Of a stretch of 64,000 nucleotides of DNA, positions 26,001-37,896 are shown in pieces. The position numbers were made by a program, and so were the translations under genes. Under the pieces are notes generated by a model. It was not told the DNA's origin. It ran no database searches and was given only the letters and a program-made list of their open reading frames with translations. The stretch is from Mastacembelus armatus (lineage: Eukaryota > Chordata > Actinopteri > Synbranchiformes > Mastacembelidae), in assembly GCF_900324485.2 (NCBI RefSeq), contig NW_022872861.1:1-64000 (forward strand), read 5' to 3'. The number at the start of each line of letters is the position of its first letter. The stretch's first letter is position 1.

Positions 26001-27267
26001 TCCTCCAGCAAAGACGAGTGAAAATGTCTGGACTCCAGTCCACTGTTCTCAACGTGACAGGTTTTTGGATGTTATGATTTTGTTTTGTGCTAATGATTTA
26101 GAGTCACAGTAAATAAGTTCATTATACTGACACGATGCTGTTGAGACCGACGATGTCTCTGGTCTGCGTTTATGTAGACCCCAGGTATCAGTCTGCTGCA
26201 GCCAGGTCAGAACATTATATCTTTCAGGAATTTTCAAATGGAAATGAAAAGTCTGGTGATTATTTGTATTATCAGTTAATCTGATCGTATCTTTTTCATT
26301 TACACTAGACTGGGGTTTTTAACGTTTTGTTTAAAAAAAAAACTCCCAAATATATTCAGCAGAGACGCAGGACAGAGAAAACACAAAAAATCTAAAGATA
26401 TTGTCAAATGATCTTTCTGCCAATAAACCAAGGAATCATTTCAGCTCTACCTACAACTGACCCACAGGACGGAAACAGCCTGGACACGACTTCTCTTTCT
26501 TCTATTATTTTCCTGATTTCAGTCCATTTTCTTTTCTTATTTCCTACATTTTCCTCCTTCTTTCCCTTTATTTGACTCAGGGCTGCTGCAATTTGTTATT
26601 TACATTATTGATTCTTCTTATTGATTAATCATTCAGTCCATGTCACACTTCAGAGCCATGTCTGTAAGTATCTGGTTTATAATGATATTAAATGACAACA
26701 TTTAGGAAGCTGGGACTATCTGGAATCTTTTCCTTGATAAATTACTAAAATAAACCTAAAAGTTTAGTCCATGTTTTATTAGTCGTTTCAACAGTAGTTT
26801 CTTTATTTTGGGTGTTTTATTTTAGGGTTCACGCTTCTTCCCATCTTCAGTCCCACGGTCCTACTTTCTTCGATTATTATTTGCTTTTGGTTCAGGTCCG
26901 AACATCGTTAAATCACCAATAACTGATCGATACTGACCTCCAGGGTGGCGGACACCGGCAGCACGGTGGTCCCGAGCAGCAGGTCGGCGATGGCCAGGTT
27001 GATGATGAAGTAGTTGGTCGGGATCCGCAGGTGCCGGTTACAAACCACCGACAGGATCACCAGGATGTTCCCCACGATGGCGAACATGATGAAGGAGGCC
27101 AGCACCATGCCCACCGGCACCGCCCGGCTCAGGTCCAGCGGGGCGGCAGCGTGGTGGCCGCGGTGCTGGGAGCCGTCGGTGCGGTTGGAGGAAGAGTTGG
27201 AGCCCGGCAGCGGCGGCTGCATCCCGGCGAACAGAGCCGCGGAGGACTCGTTTCTCCACAGGCTCAT
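14036..27267 (-). CDS. adra1b: Alpha-1B-type adrenergic receptor, five coding exons
   Basis: Class A GPCR for noradrenaline/adrenaline, Gq-coupled, at the plasma membrane. Exons: 27267-26938, 25851-25600, 24380-24008, 14805-14684, 14407-14036; all junctions are GT-AG and join in frame to about 482 residues. The N-terminus has N-glycosylation sites (NES, NSS, NRT). TM3 carries the amine-binding Asp (AAVDVLCC) and DRY; TM5 has SSLGSFY serines; TM6 has [11 protein letters not shown]7 has NPIIY. The long third loop contains LRIH and [11 protein letters not shown]. The tail motif [13 protein letters not shown] matches the ADRA1B tail (GSQRTLPSASPSP), favouring 1B over 1A or 1D. The phase-1 intron after TM6 is the one known in tetrapods; the other three are extra. 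Its 9.2-kb intron carries a minisatellite and Tc1. Exon 5 length rests on an open frame only. Confidence 0.9.
14806..18440. other. adra1b intron 3, 3' part
   Basis: Intronic. Apart from a trinucleotide repeat (15144-15189) and a short SINE-like scrap near 15485-15530 (GGCTGGAGCCAATCCC), no gene or element is recognised. Confidence 0.5.
15144..15189 (+). repeat. CAT/CCT trinucleotide microsatellite
   Basis: Run of CATCAT and CCTCAT triplets within the large adra1b intron; not coding for a receptor exon. Confidence 0.9.
18711..19778 (+). repeat. 58-bp minisatellite, block 2 (left of Tc1)
   Basis: About 18 tandem 58-bp units with few differences. A variant unit (TTGTATACTTCTAATTAGAAG in place of TTATATA...TTTGAAG) recurs about every fifth unit, giving a higher-order period near 290 bp. 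Continues after the Tc1 insertion at 21328. Confidence 0.96.
19779..21327 (+). mobile_element. Tc1/mariner element inserted in minisatellite
   Basis: A 1549-bp element with inverted repeats of about 215 bp (19779-19993 and 21114-21327) starting CAGTGGGTACGGAAAG. It is flanked by TA, the Tc1 target; in fact TATA is present on both sides. It interrupts a minisatellite unit, whose two halves read on in order across it. Confidence 0.96.
20165..21124 (+). pseudogene. Tc1-like transposase, inactivated
   Basis: The DD34E transposase is recognisable over about 300 residues: the second helix-turn-helix and GRPAKLS linker, first Asp in ILWSDENKI, the [17 protein letters not shown] block, second Asp in FQQDNDPKH, and Glu in DLNPIEHLW, ending ...NTEHRV-stop. 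Two defects are visible. A TAG at about 20852-20854 follows AKIT, where relatives have a Lys or Gln codon. The first DNA-binding helix-turn-helix upstream of [10 protein letters not shown] is mostly missing through deletion, leaving only an MRIMS-like scrap. It cannot encode a working enzyme. Confidence 0.93.
21328..21449 (+). repeat. 58-bp minisatellite, block 2 (right of Tc1)
   Basis: About two further units, slightly more diverged (TATATATCGCT, GCTGCTGTTAAC), then the element tail. Confidence 0.93.
21510..24007. other. adra1b intron 3, 5' part
   Basis: Intronic. 22320-22500 is GC-balanced and non-repetitive, with the texture of a conserved non-coding element, but this cannot be tested here. 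A SINE/LINE scrap lies at 23222-23345. Confidence 0.4.
23222..23345 (+). mobile_element. SINE/LINE tail fragment
   Basis: CTGGAGCCAATCCCAGC, then GGGTGAGAAGTGGG and a GGATGGATGG-type end, a pattern recurring in fish retroposon 3' ends. Related scraps lie near 15485 and at 49618. Confidence 0.55.
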
Positions 27268-27700
27268 TGTCGCTGTTTACTTCGGCGTCACTTACTTTGG
27301 GAGAACCGGCCGAGCCGCGTGCTCTCCGGGGAGTCTCTTCAGCGCGTCTCGCCTGAAGCTCCGTGGACCTGGCGGCTCCGCAGCGGCGAAAAATTCCGGT
27401 GTCGTTCGTTAAAAATCCGTGAAAAGTGACGAAGCTTCTGCACAAACTCCATGACTGACGGCAGCGCTCGTGCACGGCAGGCTCGGTTTGCGCGGCAGGC
27501 GCGCGGAGCAGCAGGTGGAGGCTCGGCCGCGCTCGGACCCGCTCGGTTCCGCTCGGTGTGTGCGGGCGGTCCGAGGGAGCTCCGCCGGTACCGGCCGGTG
27601 CAGCAGCTCCTCCTCCTCCGGATCAACGGCAGCTGCAGCGGCGGCGCGAGGACCGAAGCGACTTTTAATGTAGGAACAGGAGAGAAAGTGAAGTTTCTGT
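26939..27700 (-). promoter_or_regulatory. CpG-rich 5' region of adra1b
   Basis: The first coding exon and about 430 bp upstream are strikingly CG-rich against AT-rich surroundings, consistent with a CpG-island promoter. Open frames on both strands here are by-products of low stop density. Confidence 0.7.
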
Positions 27701-27710
27701 GACGGTGGTA

Positions 27711-27765
27711 GAGAGACACCGACACACACCGACACACACCGACACACACCGACACACAACGATAT
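27711..27765 (-). repeat. 10-bp tandem repeat (GACACACACC)n
   Basis: Four to five units of GACACACACC, then GT dinucleotides at about 27769-27784, just upstream of the CpG-rich region. Confidence 0.9.
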
Positions 27766-27914
27766 ACTCTATGTGTGTGTGTGTCTATTTATTGATTGAC
27801 ATATCTGTGTAGATTAATTTATCTATATATTGATCACAGTATTGCCTAAAGCAATACTGAGCAACAGTTTTCTGCATAAACCGTGTGACTTTTATTCTGA
27901 AGCTGCTGTAGCAG

Positions 27915-27992
27915 TAATAATAACAACAACAATAATAACAATGATATCAATAATAACAATAATAATCATTATTATTATTATTATTATTATTG
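27915..27992 (+). repeat. AT-rich trinucleotide microsatellite
   Basis: AATAAC/AACAAT triplets followed by an uninterrupted ATT run (about 27968-27990). Confidence 0.9.
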
Positions 27993-27994
27993 TC

Positions 27995-30900
27995 GACCTC
28001 CTGTCTTGTAGTGAAGGTAATAAATTGCTGCGTTGTGGCACCAGGGCGTTCTGTTGACGTGTTATGTTTATGGCGCAGCAGCAGGGGATTTACGTCTCAT
28101 AAAAAGACAAAATAGCACCAGTTATTATCTGAGCTGGTCTCCAGGATGATGGCACACTGGTCCATCAGAGAACTGCACTATACTCACTGTTTGTCTGGTA
28201 AATTTAGCAGCAGGAACACAACACCAGCGTAATGGCATACAACATACACAGTTTGAGACTCTAAATCCTCATCAGACCACAGCGAGCTGCTGTTTTTATT
28301 CGCTCTGCATGTGTTTGGTATGAGGCCAGTATCAAGTCTTTCCCTGCCAAGGTCGACCAGTTCCAGGTGATATCAGTAGCCCACTGGGAGTGTGCGATCT
28401 ATTTCCAGCCCAGTTAGAAATGTGCACCATGCCGCTGGCAGCAGGACAACAATAACCACTTGCTGATGTGCTGTTGCCTGCAGCCAATCAGAGAGCAGAT
28501 CCTCAGGTGACAGGCAGTGAAATTTCCACTGATCCAGTTTGTTACTGTCCGACGCAACTAGATTAGCAACTGGGCAAAGTGGGCAACTGCCCAGGGGCCC
28601 CCGGAGGCCCCAGGTTCACTCCATCACTGCACTGCATCATTTAATTCACCATACATTTGGCTACAGGTGGTGATAGGTCGCCTTATTCCTCAAAGCAGAA
28701 CTGTCAGGCTTATTTTTGCTGTCAACACAGTCAAACTGTCACAGTCTACACACTTAGTTATCAGAGAGACCAGAACCTGGCGCCAGTGACGTTTTGGAAC
28801 TTGAACAAAAAATTAAATATCAACATGATCAGCTATTAATTTCAGCTGTAAAGAGCGTGTGGGGAAATATGGAAACAGTGGGGGTCCATCCTCCATTGTC
28901 TGATCGATTTTGCTTTCTCACAATAAATAAATCCAGCAGGGCCTCCTTTCCTCAGCAAATGTGTTTAAACCCATCACAGGTCGGGAGCTGGTTCTCAGAA
29001 ATGATGTGTTCGCTGTCTGAAAACGTGGACAATCACATGTACAGCTGCGAGTTTTAGTTTTTAGAATTAGGTTTTGTTTGAAGTTTGGATTTGTTTTGAG
29101 TGCACATGTGTCATGTACCTGGAGCAGGACTCGGCCCCACGTTGACACTTTGACGCCTCAGTTCCCACTGGACCATCGTATCAGAGAGAGAAAAGGTGAA
29201 CAAAAGTTCAGGTTTAAAAAGTAAAATCTTCTCCCAGATGAAGGATTCATCTTCAGTTACAGGTGAAGAATCCTGGGCCGTGTGATGTTTGTTTGGACTC
29301 ATCCATCCATGTCGAGGTGTTTGTTTTCCCCGCAGAGACCGATGACAGCTTCCACATTATTTTTCAGCCTCGTCATGAGTGAGATGGAGGAATTAGGTGC
29401 TGCTCGCTCTGATAAAACCCTGAAACACACACAGACCGTCAGACGGAGGCTCTTTTATCTGTCCATTACCTGCAGGGTGCGTCTGACAATGAGCCAGTGT
29501 CAGCAACCACTGGATTAATAACGACATGGACGTTGCTCATTTTTCTGCTGAAGCCTCAGAATTGCAATAATAGAGGTCAGTGAACCCTGCACAGTACAGA
29601 GACTGAGGTGAATCACATGTAGAGGACAAACAGGATGTTTTTATAAAATCTATGATGTAAAAAAAAAAAATCACAAGGTCTGGAGATGATTTTTTTCTTG
29701 GAACCAGCAACATGTGGCACATTTTTATTTCTCTGTAGACGTCTGACAGAAACTTTTTACCTTCCCAAACATCCAAATTATCCCTTTAATCTAAAACACA
29801 AATAAATGTGATTATCTGGGTTTTAGAAAATCTGCTCTTTCTCATGACCCTGAAGTCATCACTGACAGGAAAATGTCTCTCCGCAAAGATTCACACAAAG
29901 AAATTCAATGGTACTGAGAAATTATAAGTTTCTCCATCTAAAACACAATAACCCCGTGAGGGGCCCCTGTTGACCCCCCTGTTCATGTCAGTTTCATTAT
30001 TTCCCCATAAACTGACCCCCGACTGGGGAGCTGAGCTCAAGAAAAATGCAGTGGAACCAGCTTCTCAGATGTGAATATTTGCTGGTTTCTCAGTTTTCTA
30101 TGAAAATAAACTCACACATCTTTGTGTTTTCACTGCTGCTCAGACAAAAACAGCCATCGAAATAAGTTTCTGTTGTTTTCTAAATGTAGTTAATTCATCT
30201 GATTATTAAGAAAATAACTGCAAGCTGCAGCCTCAGAGTTCTGCTGTCAGGGTTTGTTTATAACATGAAGCAGAACAGTACAATAAAGAGTCTGACCGCA
30301 GACATCGGGTCTGCAAACCGGTGGGATGTGTCTCTTCTTTTCTGAAATAAGGTTTAGAAGCGTTTAGCTGCAGAATGAGAGGGCTCGAGTGTCTGTGACA
30401 GAAATATCAGAAATGGTAGATAATAACCCAAGTGACAGAGAGAGAAACGTTCTGGTGTTACTGGGTACACAAAACTTTTTTACCTGATAGAGGAAGTTAA
30501 CGTGGCAAAAAAACTTGGGCAGAGAAATGAGGCCGTTTTTTTGGCCATTTGGTAAAATTATTTTTCCTAAAAAAACACCTTTAACACGGCTGAGGCAGAA
30601 GCAGCATGAAGGAGAAGGTTTTTTATTTGCTGGATAGTGCTGCACTTTACTGTGACGAAGGTCATCATCATCATCATCATCAGTCACAGTGACCCTGTCT
30701 CTGTTCAGACATAAAGCCAGTCTCATGTCATCTTTTACTTGTACTGTGTATTTATACTGCAGCCTCCCTTTGAGTCAGAAAGGCACATTAAATTAAATTA
30801 AATCCCTTTTATTCATCAGGACATTTTTAAGCTGAACTCCCACAATCCACACCACATGATTTTAGTTCCTCTGCTTTGGACGTCTTTATTTTTTATTAAC

Positions 30901-31060
30901 ATGTAATTTTATTAGTCTGCACTGAGTTTCACTGATGTTTATTGATCCACATTGTTTACACGAAAAAACTGAAAGTTGTAGAAATTATAACAGTATGTCA
31001 GTAGCAGGAAATCAAAAGTATGAAATGCTTAAAAAAAATAATTAAAAAAAATTAAAATCA
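27995..31060. other. Upstream flank of adra1b, no gene seen
   Basis: About 3 kb without a supportable gene. A short CAT microsatellite lies at 30662-30681. A GGGCAACTGCCCAGGGGCCC palindrome-like scrap near 28580-28600 looks like repeat debris. Confidence 0.5.
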
Positions 31061-31061
31061 T

Positions 31062-32458
31062 GGGTAGCTGACGTTAACTACCTTATATACTTCTAATTTG
31101 AAGTACTTTATATACCGCTGGGTAGCTGACGTTAACTACCTTATATACTTCTAATTTGAAGTACTTTATATACCTCTGGGTAGCTGACGTTAACTACCTT
31201 ATATACTTCTAATTTGAAGTACTTTATATACCGCTGGGTAGCTGACGTTAACTACCTTATATACTTCTAATTTGAAGTACTTTATATACCTCTGGGTAGC
31301 TGACGTTAACTACCTTATATACTTCTAATTTGAAGTACTTTATATACCTCTGGGTAGCTGACGTTAACTACCTTATATACTTCTAATTTGAAGTACTTTA
31401 TATACCGCTGGGTAGCTGACGTTAACTACCTTATATACTTCTAATTTGAAGTACTTTATATACCGCTGGGTAGCTGACGTTAACTACCTTATATACTTCT
31501 AATTTGAAGTACTTTATATACCTCTGGGTAGCTGACGTTAACTACCTTATAAACTTCTAATTTGAAGTACTTTATATACCGCTGGGTAGCTGACGTTAAC
31601 TACCTTATATACTTCTAATATGAAGTACTTTATATACCGCTGGGTAGCTGACGTTAACTACCTTATATACTTCTAATTTGAAGTACTTTATATACCTCTG
31701 GGTAGCTGACGTTAACTACCTTATATACTTCTAATTTGAAGTACTTTATATACCTCTGGGTAGCTGACGTTAACTACCTTATATACTTCTAATTTGAAGT
31801 ACTTTATATACCGCTGGGTAGCTGACGTTAACTACCTTATATACTTCTAATATGAAGTACTTTATATACCGCTGGGTAGCTGACGTTAACTACCTTATAT
31901 ACTTCTAATTTGAAGTACTTTATATACCTCTGGGTAGCTGACGTTAACTACCTTATATACTTCTAATTTGAAGTACTTTATATACCGCTGGGTAGCTGAC
32001 GTTAACTACCTTATATACTTCTAATTTGAAGTACTTTATATACCTCTGGGTAGCTGACGTTAACTACCTTATATACTTCTAATTTGAAGTACTTTATATA
32101 CCTCTGGGTAGCTGACGTTAACTACCTTATATACTTCTAATTTGAAGTACTTTATATACCGCTGGGTAGCTGACGTTAACTACCTTATATACTTCTAATA
32201 TGAAGTACTTTATATACCGCTGGGTAGCTGACGTTAACTACCTTATATACTTCTAATATGAAGTACTTTATATACCGCTGGGTAGCTGACGTTAACTACC
32301 TTATATACTTCTAATATGAAGTACTTTATATACCGCTGGGTAGCTGACGTTAACTACCTTATATACTTCTAATTTGAAGTACTTTATATACCTCTGGGTA
32401 GCTGACGTTAACTACCTTATATACTTCTAATTTGAAGTACTTTATATACCGCTGGGTA
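31062..32458 (+). repeat. 58-bp minisatellite, block 3
   Basis: About 24 very uniform units of the same 58-bp repeat as blocks 1 and 2. Units differ mainly as ...TACCGCTGGG versus ...TACCTCTGGG and by a TTTGAAG/TATGAAG variant, with patterned recurrence suggesting multi-unit amplification. The flanks do not match the other blocks. Confidence 0.96.
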
Positions 32459-32780
32459 TCTAAACTTAACTATAATGATCAGACAGAAATCAGCCTCCAT
32501 CTGACTGACAGTTTCTGTCGTCCTGTTCTCTGATTCATCTGCTGCTGTTGCATTTTCATGGAGCAGATTTCTCCCATGTTTTTCCGGTAAATCATAAACC
32601 AAAACGCCCCGAGACATGACTCAGCCCCAGAGGCTCATGGGAAACCACCCGTCCCAGTGGAGAATGTGTTTGAATATGTTACAGGAACTCTAACGTGGAT
32701 CTGGGACATTTTGGACGCCTTTATTTCTGATTATAGTAATTTCCCAAACTTTCAGGGTCATTTGTGTCCCGAGCCACATA

Positions 32781-32785
<5 letters not shown>

Positions 32786-32835
<50 letters not shown>

Positions 32836-32850
32836 TGTGTGCGTGTGTGT
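32786..32850 (+). repeat. (GT)n microsatellite
   Basis: More than 20 GT units with minor interruptions. Confidence 0.95.
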
Positions 32851-35487
32851 TTTATTGTATTAGCAGCATCACGCCTGCTCTGCCCTGATACCAGAGTTAG
32901 TGTTTGTTCAGAGCCATCAGTCAGCAGCTTTTATTCCTGCAGCTGAAAAACAGGCAGTAAATGACAAAGAGACAACTTATTTTAGCCTCTGACTCTGCAT
33001 CTATTCATGGACTGAAAAACAACTGTGGAAATAAAACCTTGTGACAAACCTACTGATTCTGAATGAAGACAGTTCAAACAGCATCAGGAAAAGAAACACA
33101 AGGTGAAACAAAAATGTATATCAGTCAGTCAGTGTTGACTGTGTAAACATTTGTCACACTCCTAAGAAACAAAATGAAATTAAGTGTAAGAGATAATTTT
33201 GGGTTTCTTGTTAGTGTAATGACCATTATGACCAGTACAGGGCCAGGACAACCTGCTGACACTGAGCTGTGTTGTCTCACGACAAAATAAACACAAACCT
33301 GTGTGAAAATGTGACTGACTCATTTTGTCTGTATCTTATGTACGTTAAGTGTTTACATTTCTATGATGGAAACCGTTTATTTTTGTTTACAGGAATCTTG
33401 CGTTCGTGACTGTGTGATGAAACCTCAGATCTGTGTCTGAGCAGAAGCTCGGCGGTGGCGAGGAAACCTGTGCGGTCATCACCGCTCGGCATTTCTTCTG
33501 TCAGCACACGATTGTGACGGATGGGTTTTCCTCACCATGCTGCTTCTCCAATTCTCCAGCTGCCTGAAGATTCCCTCTGATAAATGATGGTTGATTTCAG
33601 AGCAGAAAAGTGGAAATGAGCCGTAGGATGAGACGTTTTGACTTAATTCAACTGAAAAGCAAAGTTCAGTCCTGCAGGAAACAAGCAGGAGCAGAGAGGA
33701 AAGCAGACAGGTCTCGGTCTCCACATTTAAACCTCAGCCTGGATCTATAGGTTTTGTCTAATATGCAGGAGAGTAGAGGTTTGAGGTATCAGTGAGGAAT
33801 ACCAGTACACCAGTGCAGTAAATGTACTGCAGACTGGTGTGTGCTACTGGTATGTCGCAGCTGTTCCAGCATATTGTGCCACATGGAAGCAGGAAGTCAC
33901 GTGTCCTTCAGCGCCACACCCCCAATGGATTTTATCCATTCTGTACTGGGATACTGGTGTCGTCTCACTCACCTGTCACCTGTCACCTGTCAGCGTGGTT
34001 TTCATTGATTTAACCCCTTCAGCACCAGGCACAACAACTGAATCAGCAAAAGGACACGACTCTGGCTTCTGGATCAAAGATGTTTGAAGGAGTTTAGAGA
34101 CACAATGAATGTCCAGTGTCCAGAGCTGAAAAACTGGTCCCAGTACCGGTTGTGCCAGTTTGGCAGGGGTTAATGTTGGGTTAGTGTATGTGGCTGTGAC
34201 TTAACGTGATCAGTGAAAGAGGTTGAGCAGGGGGTTTCTGAGCAGCAGGCAGAAAAAAACCCAAATGGAGCAAGTTTCTGAGGAGGCCAGAATCAAGAGT
34301 GTGTGGAAAATGTGAAACGTGTGAGGAAGGAAAGCTGCTGTTGTATAGAAACAGAATTTCTCAGAGGCTGCATTGGACCAGGCTGCTCGGACTGAGGAGC
34401 TGATTTTAGCACCTGAATACTTTGTGAATTACGCTTGGACAGAAAACTGAGCGTCCTAAAGTTAGGACCGACACAAGCCGCCCACTCAGCAGCTCCTTTT
34501 AGCCTGAGGAGGTGTGTGAGCAACGCTGACACCTCACACAAGCTGAAAACTTTTGTCATTTCAGGATTTCTGGAATTTTCTGTTTTCACTTGTGTTTCTT
34601 GTGCACGGTGAAATTGTCTACAAACAGGTGGCTGGAAACGCTCCCAGCAACAAAGCTACTAAAACAGGAGCAACACCAACCACCAGTTTTTGTTTGAGGC
34701 GTTTCTCCAGGTTCTAACAGTTTTCTGCCATGACCTATGACCCCTCTGCAGAGAGCTACAGCGCCATAGAAGGAGCAGCAGCAGTTTCCTCCACACTGCT
34801 GGAGGGTTTGGGATTTTTATTGAGGCAGTGATTTATGAACCTGCTGCTTTTAAACTTGGAGGAAACTGTCTCAGCTCGATGAAAACGTGAAGCACAGTTT
34901 GGCGGTCAGCTAAAAGCAGAAGAGCAGTGAGAATATGTGGAAGGAACATTAAAATGCCAGCACTAAACGCAGACATCGTCTCTGCAGTGCTGTGACCCTG
35001 GATTATTAACTGCCAGGCTAAAAATGGCAGCATGTCCCTTTACATTTCAGCCACACATTCCTGCAGCCTGACACGGGCTGCTCACTAACAAACACTGTGA
35101 TCTGACTTCACACAGTCTGGGAATGTTTCGGTTTTCAGGTAGTTGAATTCTCAAAGCTCTGAGCCCAGGACCTCTGAGCCTGAGAGCTGTAGTTTCTGTG
35201 GAGTGTTTGTCACTGATGAAGAAACACCTGTGGGTATAATGCTGGGTCAAACTGGCACCTGTTGATCTGTGCTCATCTCCTGCTTTATATACGTTTAAAC
35301 AGGTCGAGCAAATAAGACGTACTCAGCATCCCTTCTTTCACAGAGCCCTGATCAATGACAGCGATTATCTTTTTCCTAATTGGTGCTGAAGTTCTCACTG
35401 TTGTTTAATTGTAGAATCTTTTTAGAAAAAACACCGTTGACAGAATCTTCTCACCTGAGTTATGTCGACAGGTCTTATAGGAATTTA

Positions 35488-35558
35488 CCACCAGGGTTCA
35501 GACCCACGACCTGATGTTGGAAGAAGCAGTGCAACACCACTGCTCCACTGTGCCGCCC
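35488..35558 (-). mobile_element. tRNA-like SINE head fragment
   Basis: On the minus strand it begins GGCGGCACAGTGGAGCAGTG and contains GGGTCTGAACCC, matching the A-box and B-box region of widespread fish tRNA-derived SINEs that start GGCGGCACGGTGGCGCAGTG. Only the head is present. Confidence 0.7.
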
Positions 35559-36600
35559 AGTTTTATCAGCCAATATCTCTCAAATCCAATTTGTTCCGCA
35601 AAGTAAATTCTGTCAAATGTAGGATGATGATGGAGAAGAATAAGTGAGACAGGAAGGAGAACAGACCAGCAAACTGAGACACGGACACAAAAAGTTTAGA
35701 TCGACAGATGAGTTTTTTTATTTTGTTTTATTTTGTATAAAACACCTGTTCTCACTTTGAAAATAAGCAGCTCTGACAGAAAGAGACAGAAAGCTGGTTT
35801 TGGTGACAGCCCCTGATTCAACCCGTCTTGTTATTCTGAAATTTTAACATCACTGAACCTGGAGCTCCATGGCTGGACAGAAACCTCCATTTCTACCTGC
35901 AGAAACTCTGCCTGTGCTAAAACACTGTGAAGTTTGAAAGTTATTTGTTGGATTTCCTCTCGGGTGCAGTTTGTCCTCCTCCGCTCCAGCTGGATCTGAG
36001 TTATGGTGCGAAGCAGCAGCCGCTTGTACAGCTGGTGGGAGTTTCAGCGCCGGTGGAGGCAGGAAGAGGAGAGCAAGGCCGGCTGTCGTCCTGCTGGCTT
36101 CCATTGTTTAACCCTTTACATTTACATGGATTATTCTCTAAGGTTTTTATTGACGTGCCCATGAAATATACTGACTGAATTCCTTCCTTTTCTCTCTGCT
36201 AAAGTCTGAGTGTAGCTGCTGTTAGAGGACCCGTGTTTCTTCATGTTGAAGCCAAACATCAACTATGTGCTTTGACTGTTGTCAGTAAAGGTCATTTATT
36301 TGTCAGGTCCAAAATTCATCATTCATCATCAGCTTCTCATTTGATTTAGTGACAAAGTTGAGGAGCAGATTCTGCCACTTTAGTCAACATATTTCCCTGA
36401 CTGTCCATTCATTACCAAGCCACTGTGCTGCAGAAGCTGCAACTGAGTAAAATCCTGAAAATTGGCATGAGGTTCTGCAGAGATGAGACGATAACGTGCC
36501 TCAGTGTTTTCCAGTAGGAGCAGAATAAAGAGAAGAAGTGAGTTTTATTTTTGTTAACACGAATCAAGTTTTCTCCTTATGTAACCGGATGATTCAGCCA

Positions 36601-36809
36601 AGAAGCAGAAGACAACAAATTTACTGATGAAGATGAGGATGATGAGCAGCAGGTGGATGAAGATGCGATGGTGCTGATGATGATGATGAGGATGATGATG
36701 ATGAGGATGAAGAAGGCGATCACGTCCAGCTGGAGTCTGACGGAAGATCATGAATCACTGCCTGAAGCTTTCGTCTGGTTTTTCCTTAAAAAGATGTCGA
36801 CTGAAGAAA

Positions 36810-36843
<34 letters not shown>

Positions 36844-36900
36844 CACACACACACACACACACACACACACCCTCACACACACACACACACACACACATTA
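36601..36900 (+). repeat. GAT-rich and (AC)n microsatellites
   Basis: GATGAT/GAGGAT triplets at about 36621-36720, then CA repeats with CCTCACAC interruptions at 36811-36898. Confidence 0.93.
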
Positions 36901-37844
36901 ACTCACACTGTGTTTATGGTTTCAGACTATTTTTAATCCCCACTGAGACGTTTGAGAACTTTACAGCAGTGGCCATTTTTTCATTCTGCGACTCTTTCTC
37001 TCCGTCTGCATATTAAACCTCCATCTTTATTAGAAATCACATTTTAGGGCCATAAAATCTAAGTTCTTGGCTTGTTTGTTTAGCGGTAAAAGAAACAGAA
37101 ACGACCACACACTCATTTAAACTGAAAAGCATCAGTCTTCAGTCAACATGCAGGACAATGCAGATCTAAACAGTTTTGCTCCTCAGGTATTTGTCGAGTC
37201 TTTAATTTGAAGGAAATCGCGTCTCACCTGTGGACATATTTAGATTAAAATTTATCAGAGTTTATTCTAATATTGGTGGAGATGTTCAAGTCAGTAAACA
37301 CAGATTTGTGGGAGGAGGGAAGTGAATGCTGCTGGATTTAAACTGCAGAGCTGCATTTATTAGGAGTCTGCAGAACATGTTTTTTTCAACTGACTGGTCT
37401 CTGGTTCCACTGCAGCTTCTCTCTGCTCACAGCAGCATCTGAAGCTGGTTTTTGGAAACAGACGGGCCTCCCATTGTTGGTGAGGAAGAACCATGTGAGC
37501 CAGGTCAGCGGTGTGGCTCCCTGCTGGGTTTTAATAGTTTTTGGACAACAATGGAGGTCTACGGCTCAGACCCATAAGCTGAACCAGGTTCTGGATTCAC
37601 ACATTCATTGGTGTTGTCAGTCTCTGGATGGGATCTGGACTCAGGAACACACACACTGAGTCAGCGGCTGTGTCCTTTAACGTCAGTAATAAACACATGG
37701 TTGAATTTATAGATAACATCTTTGACCAGTGGAATGAAAACAGCCTCAGAGGAATCTGTGCTGCAGAGAAGAGGCCGACAGATGAAGACAGACATGTTTT
37801 TGGTTTGACTGAGTCTGAGACTGGACCAAACTTATAGTGAAGGA

Positions 37845-37894
<50 letters not shown>
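37845..37894 (+). repeat. (CA)n microsatellite
   Basis: About 24 uninterrupted CA units. Confidence 0.95.

Positions 37895-37896
<2 letters not shown>

Larger units (their letters stand above)
32459..36600. other. Intergenic, repeats only
   Basis: No gene recognised on either strand. It contains a GT microsatellite (32786-32850) and a tRNA-like SINE module (35488-35558). Confidence 0.5.

Noticed and set aside
27014-27475. Several open frames on both strands in the CG-rich first-exon region of adra1b
   Set aside because: Stops are rare in CG-rich DNA; only the frame encoding the receptor N-terminus and TM1-2 has a recognisable protein.
32657-32946. Cys/Val-rich frames over GT and AC runs (also near 36750 and 37746)
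   Set aside because: Translated dinucleotide repeats, not proteins.
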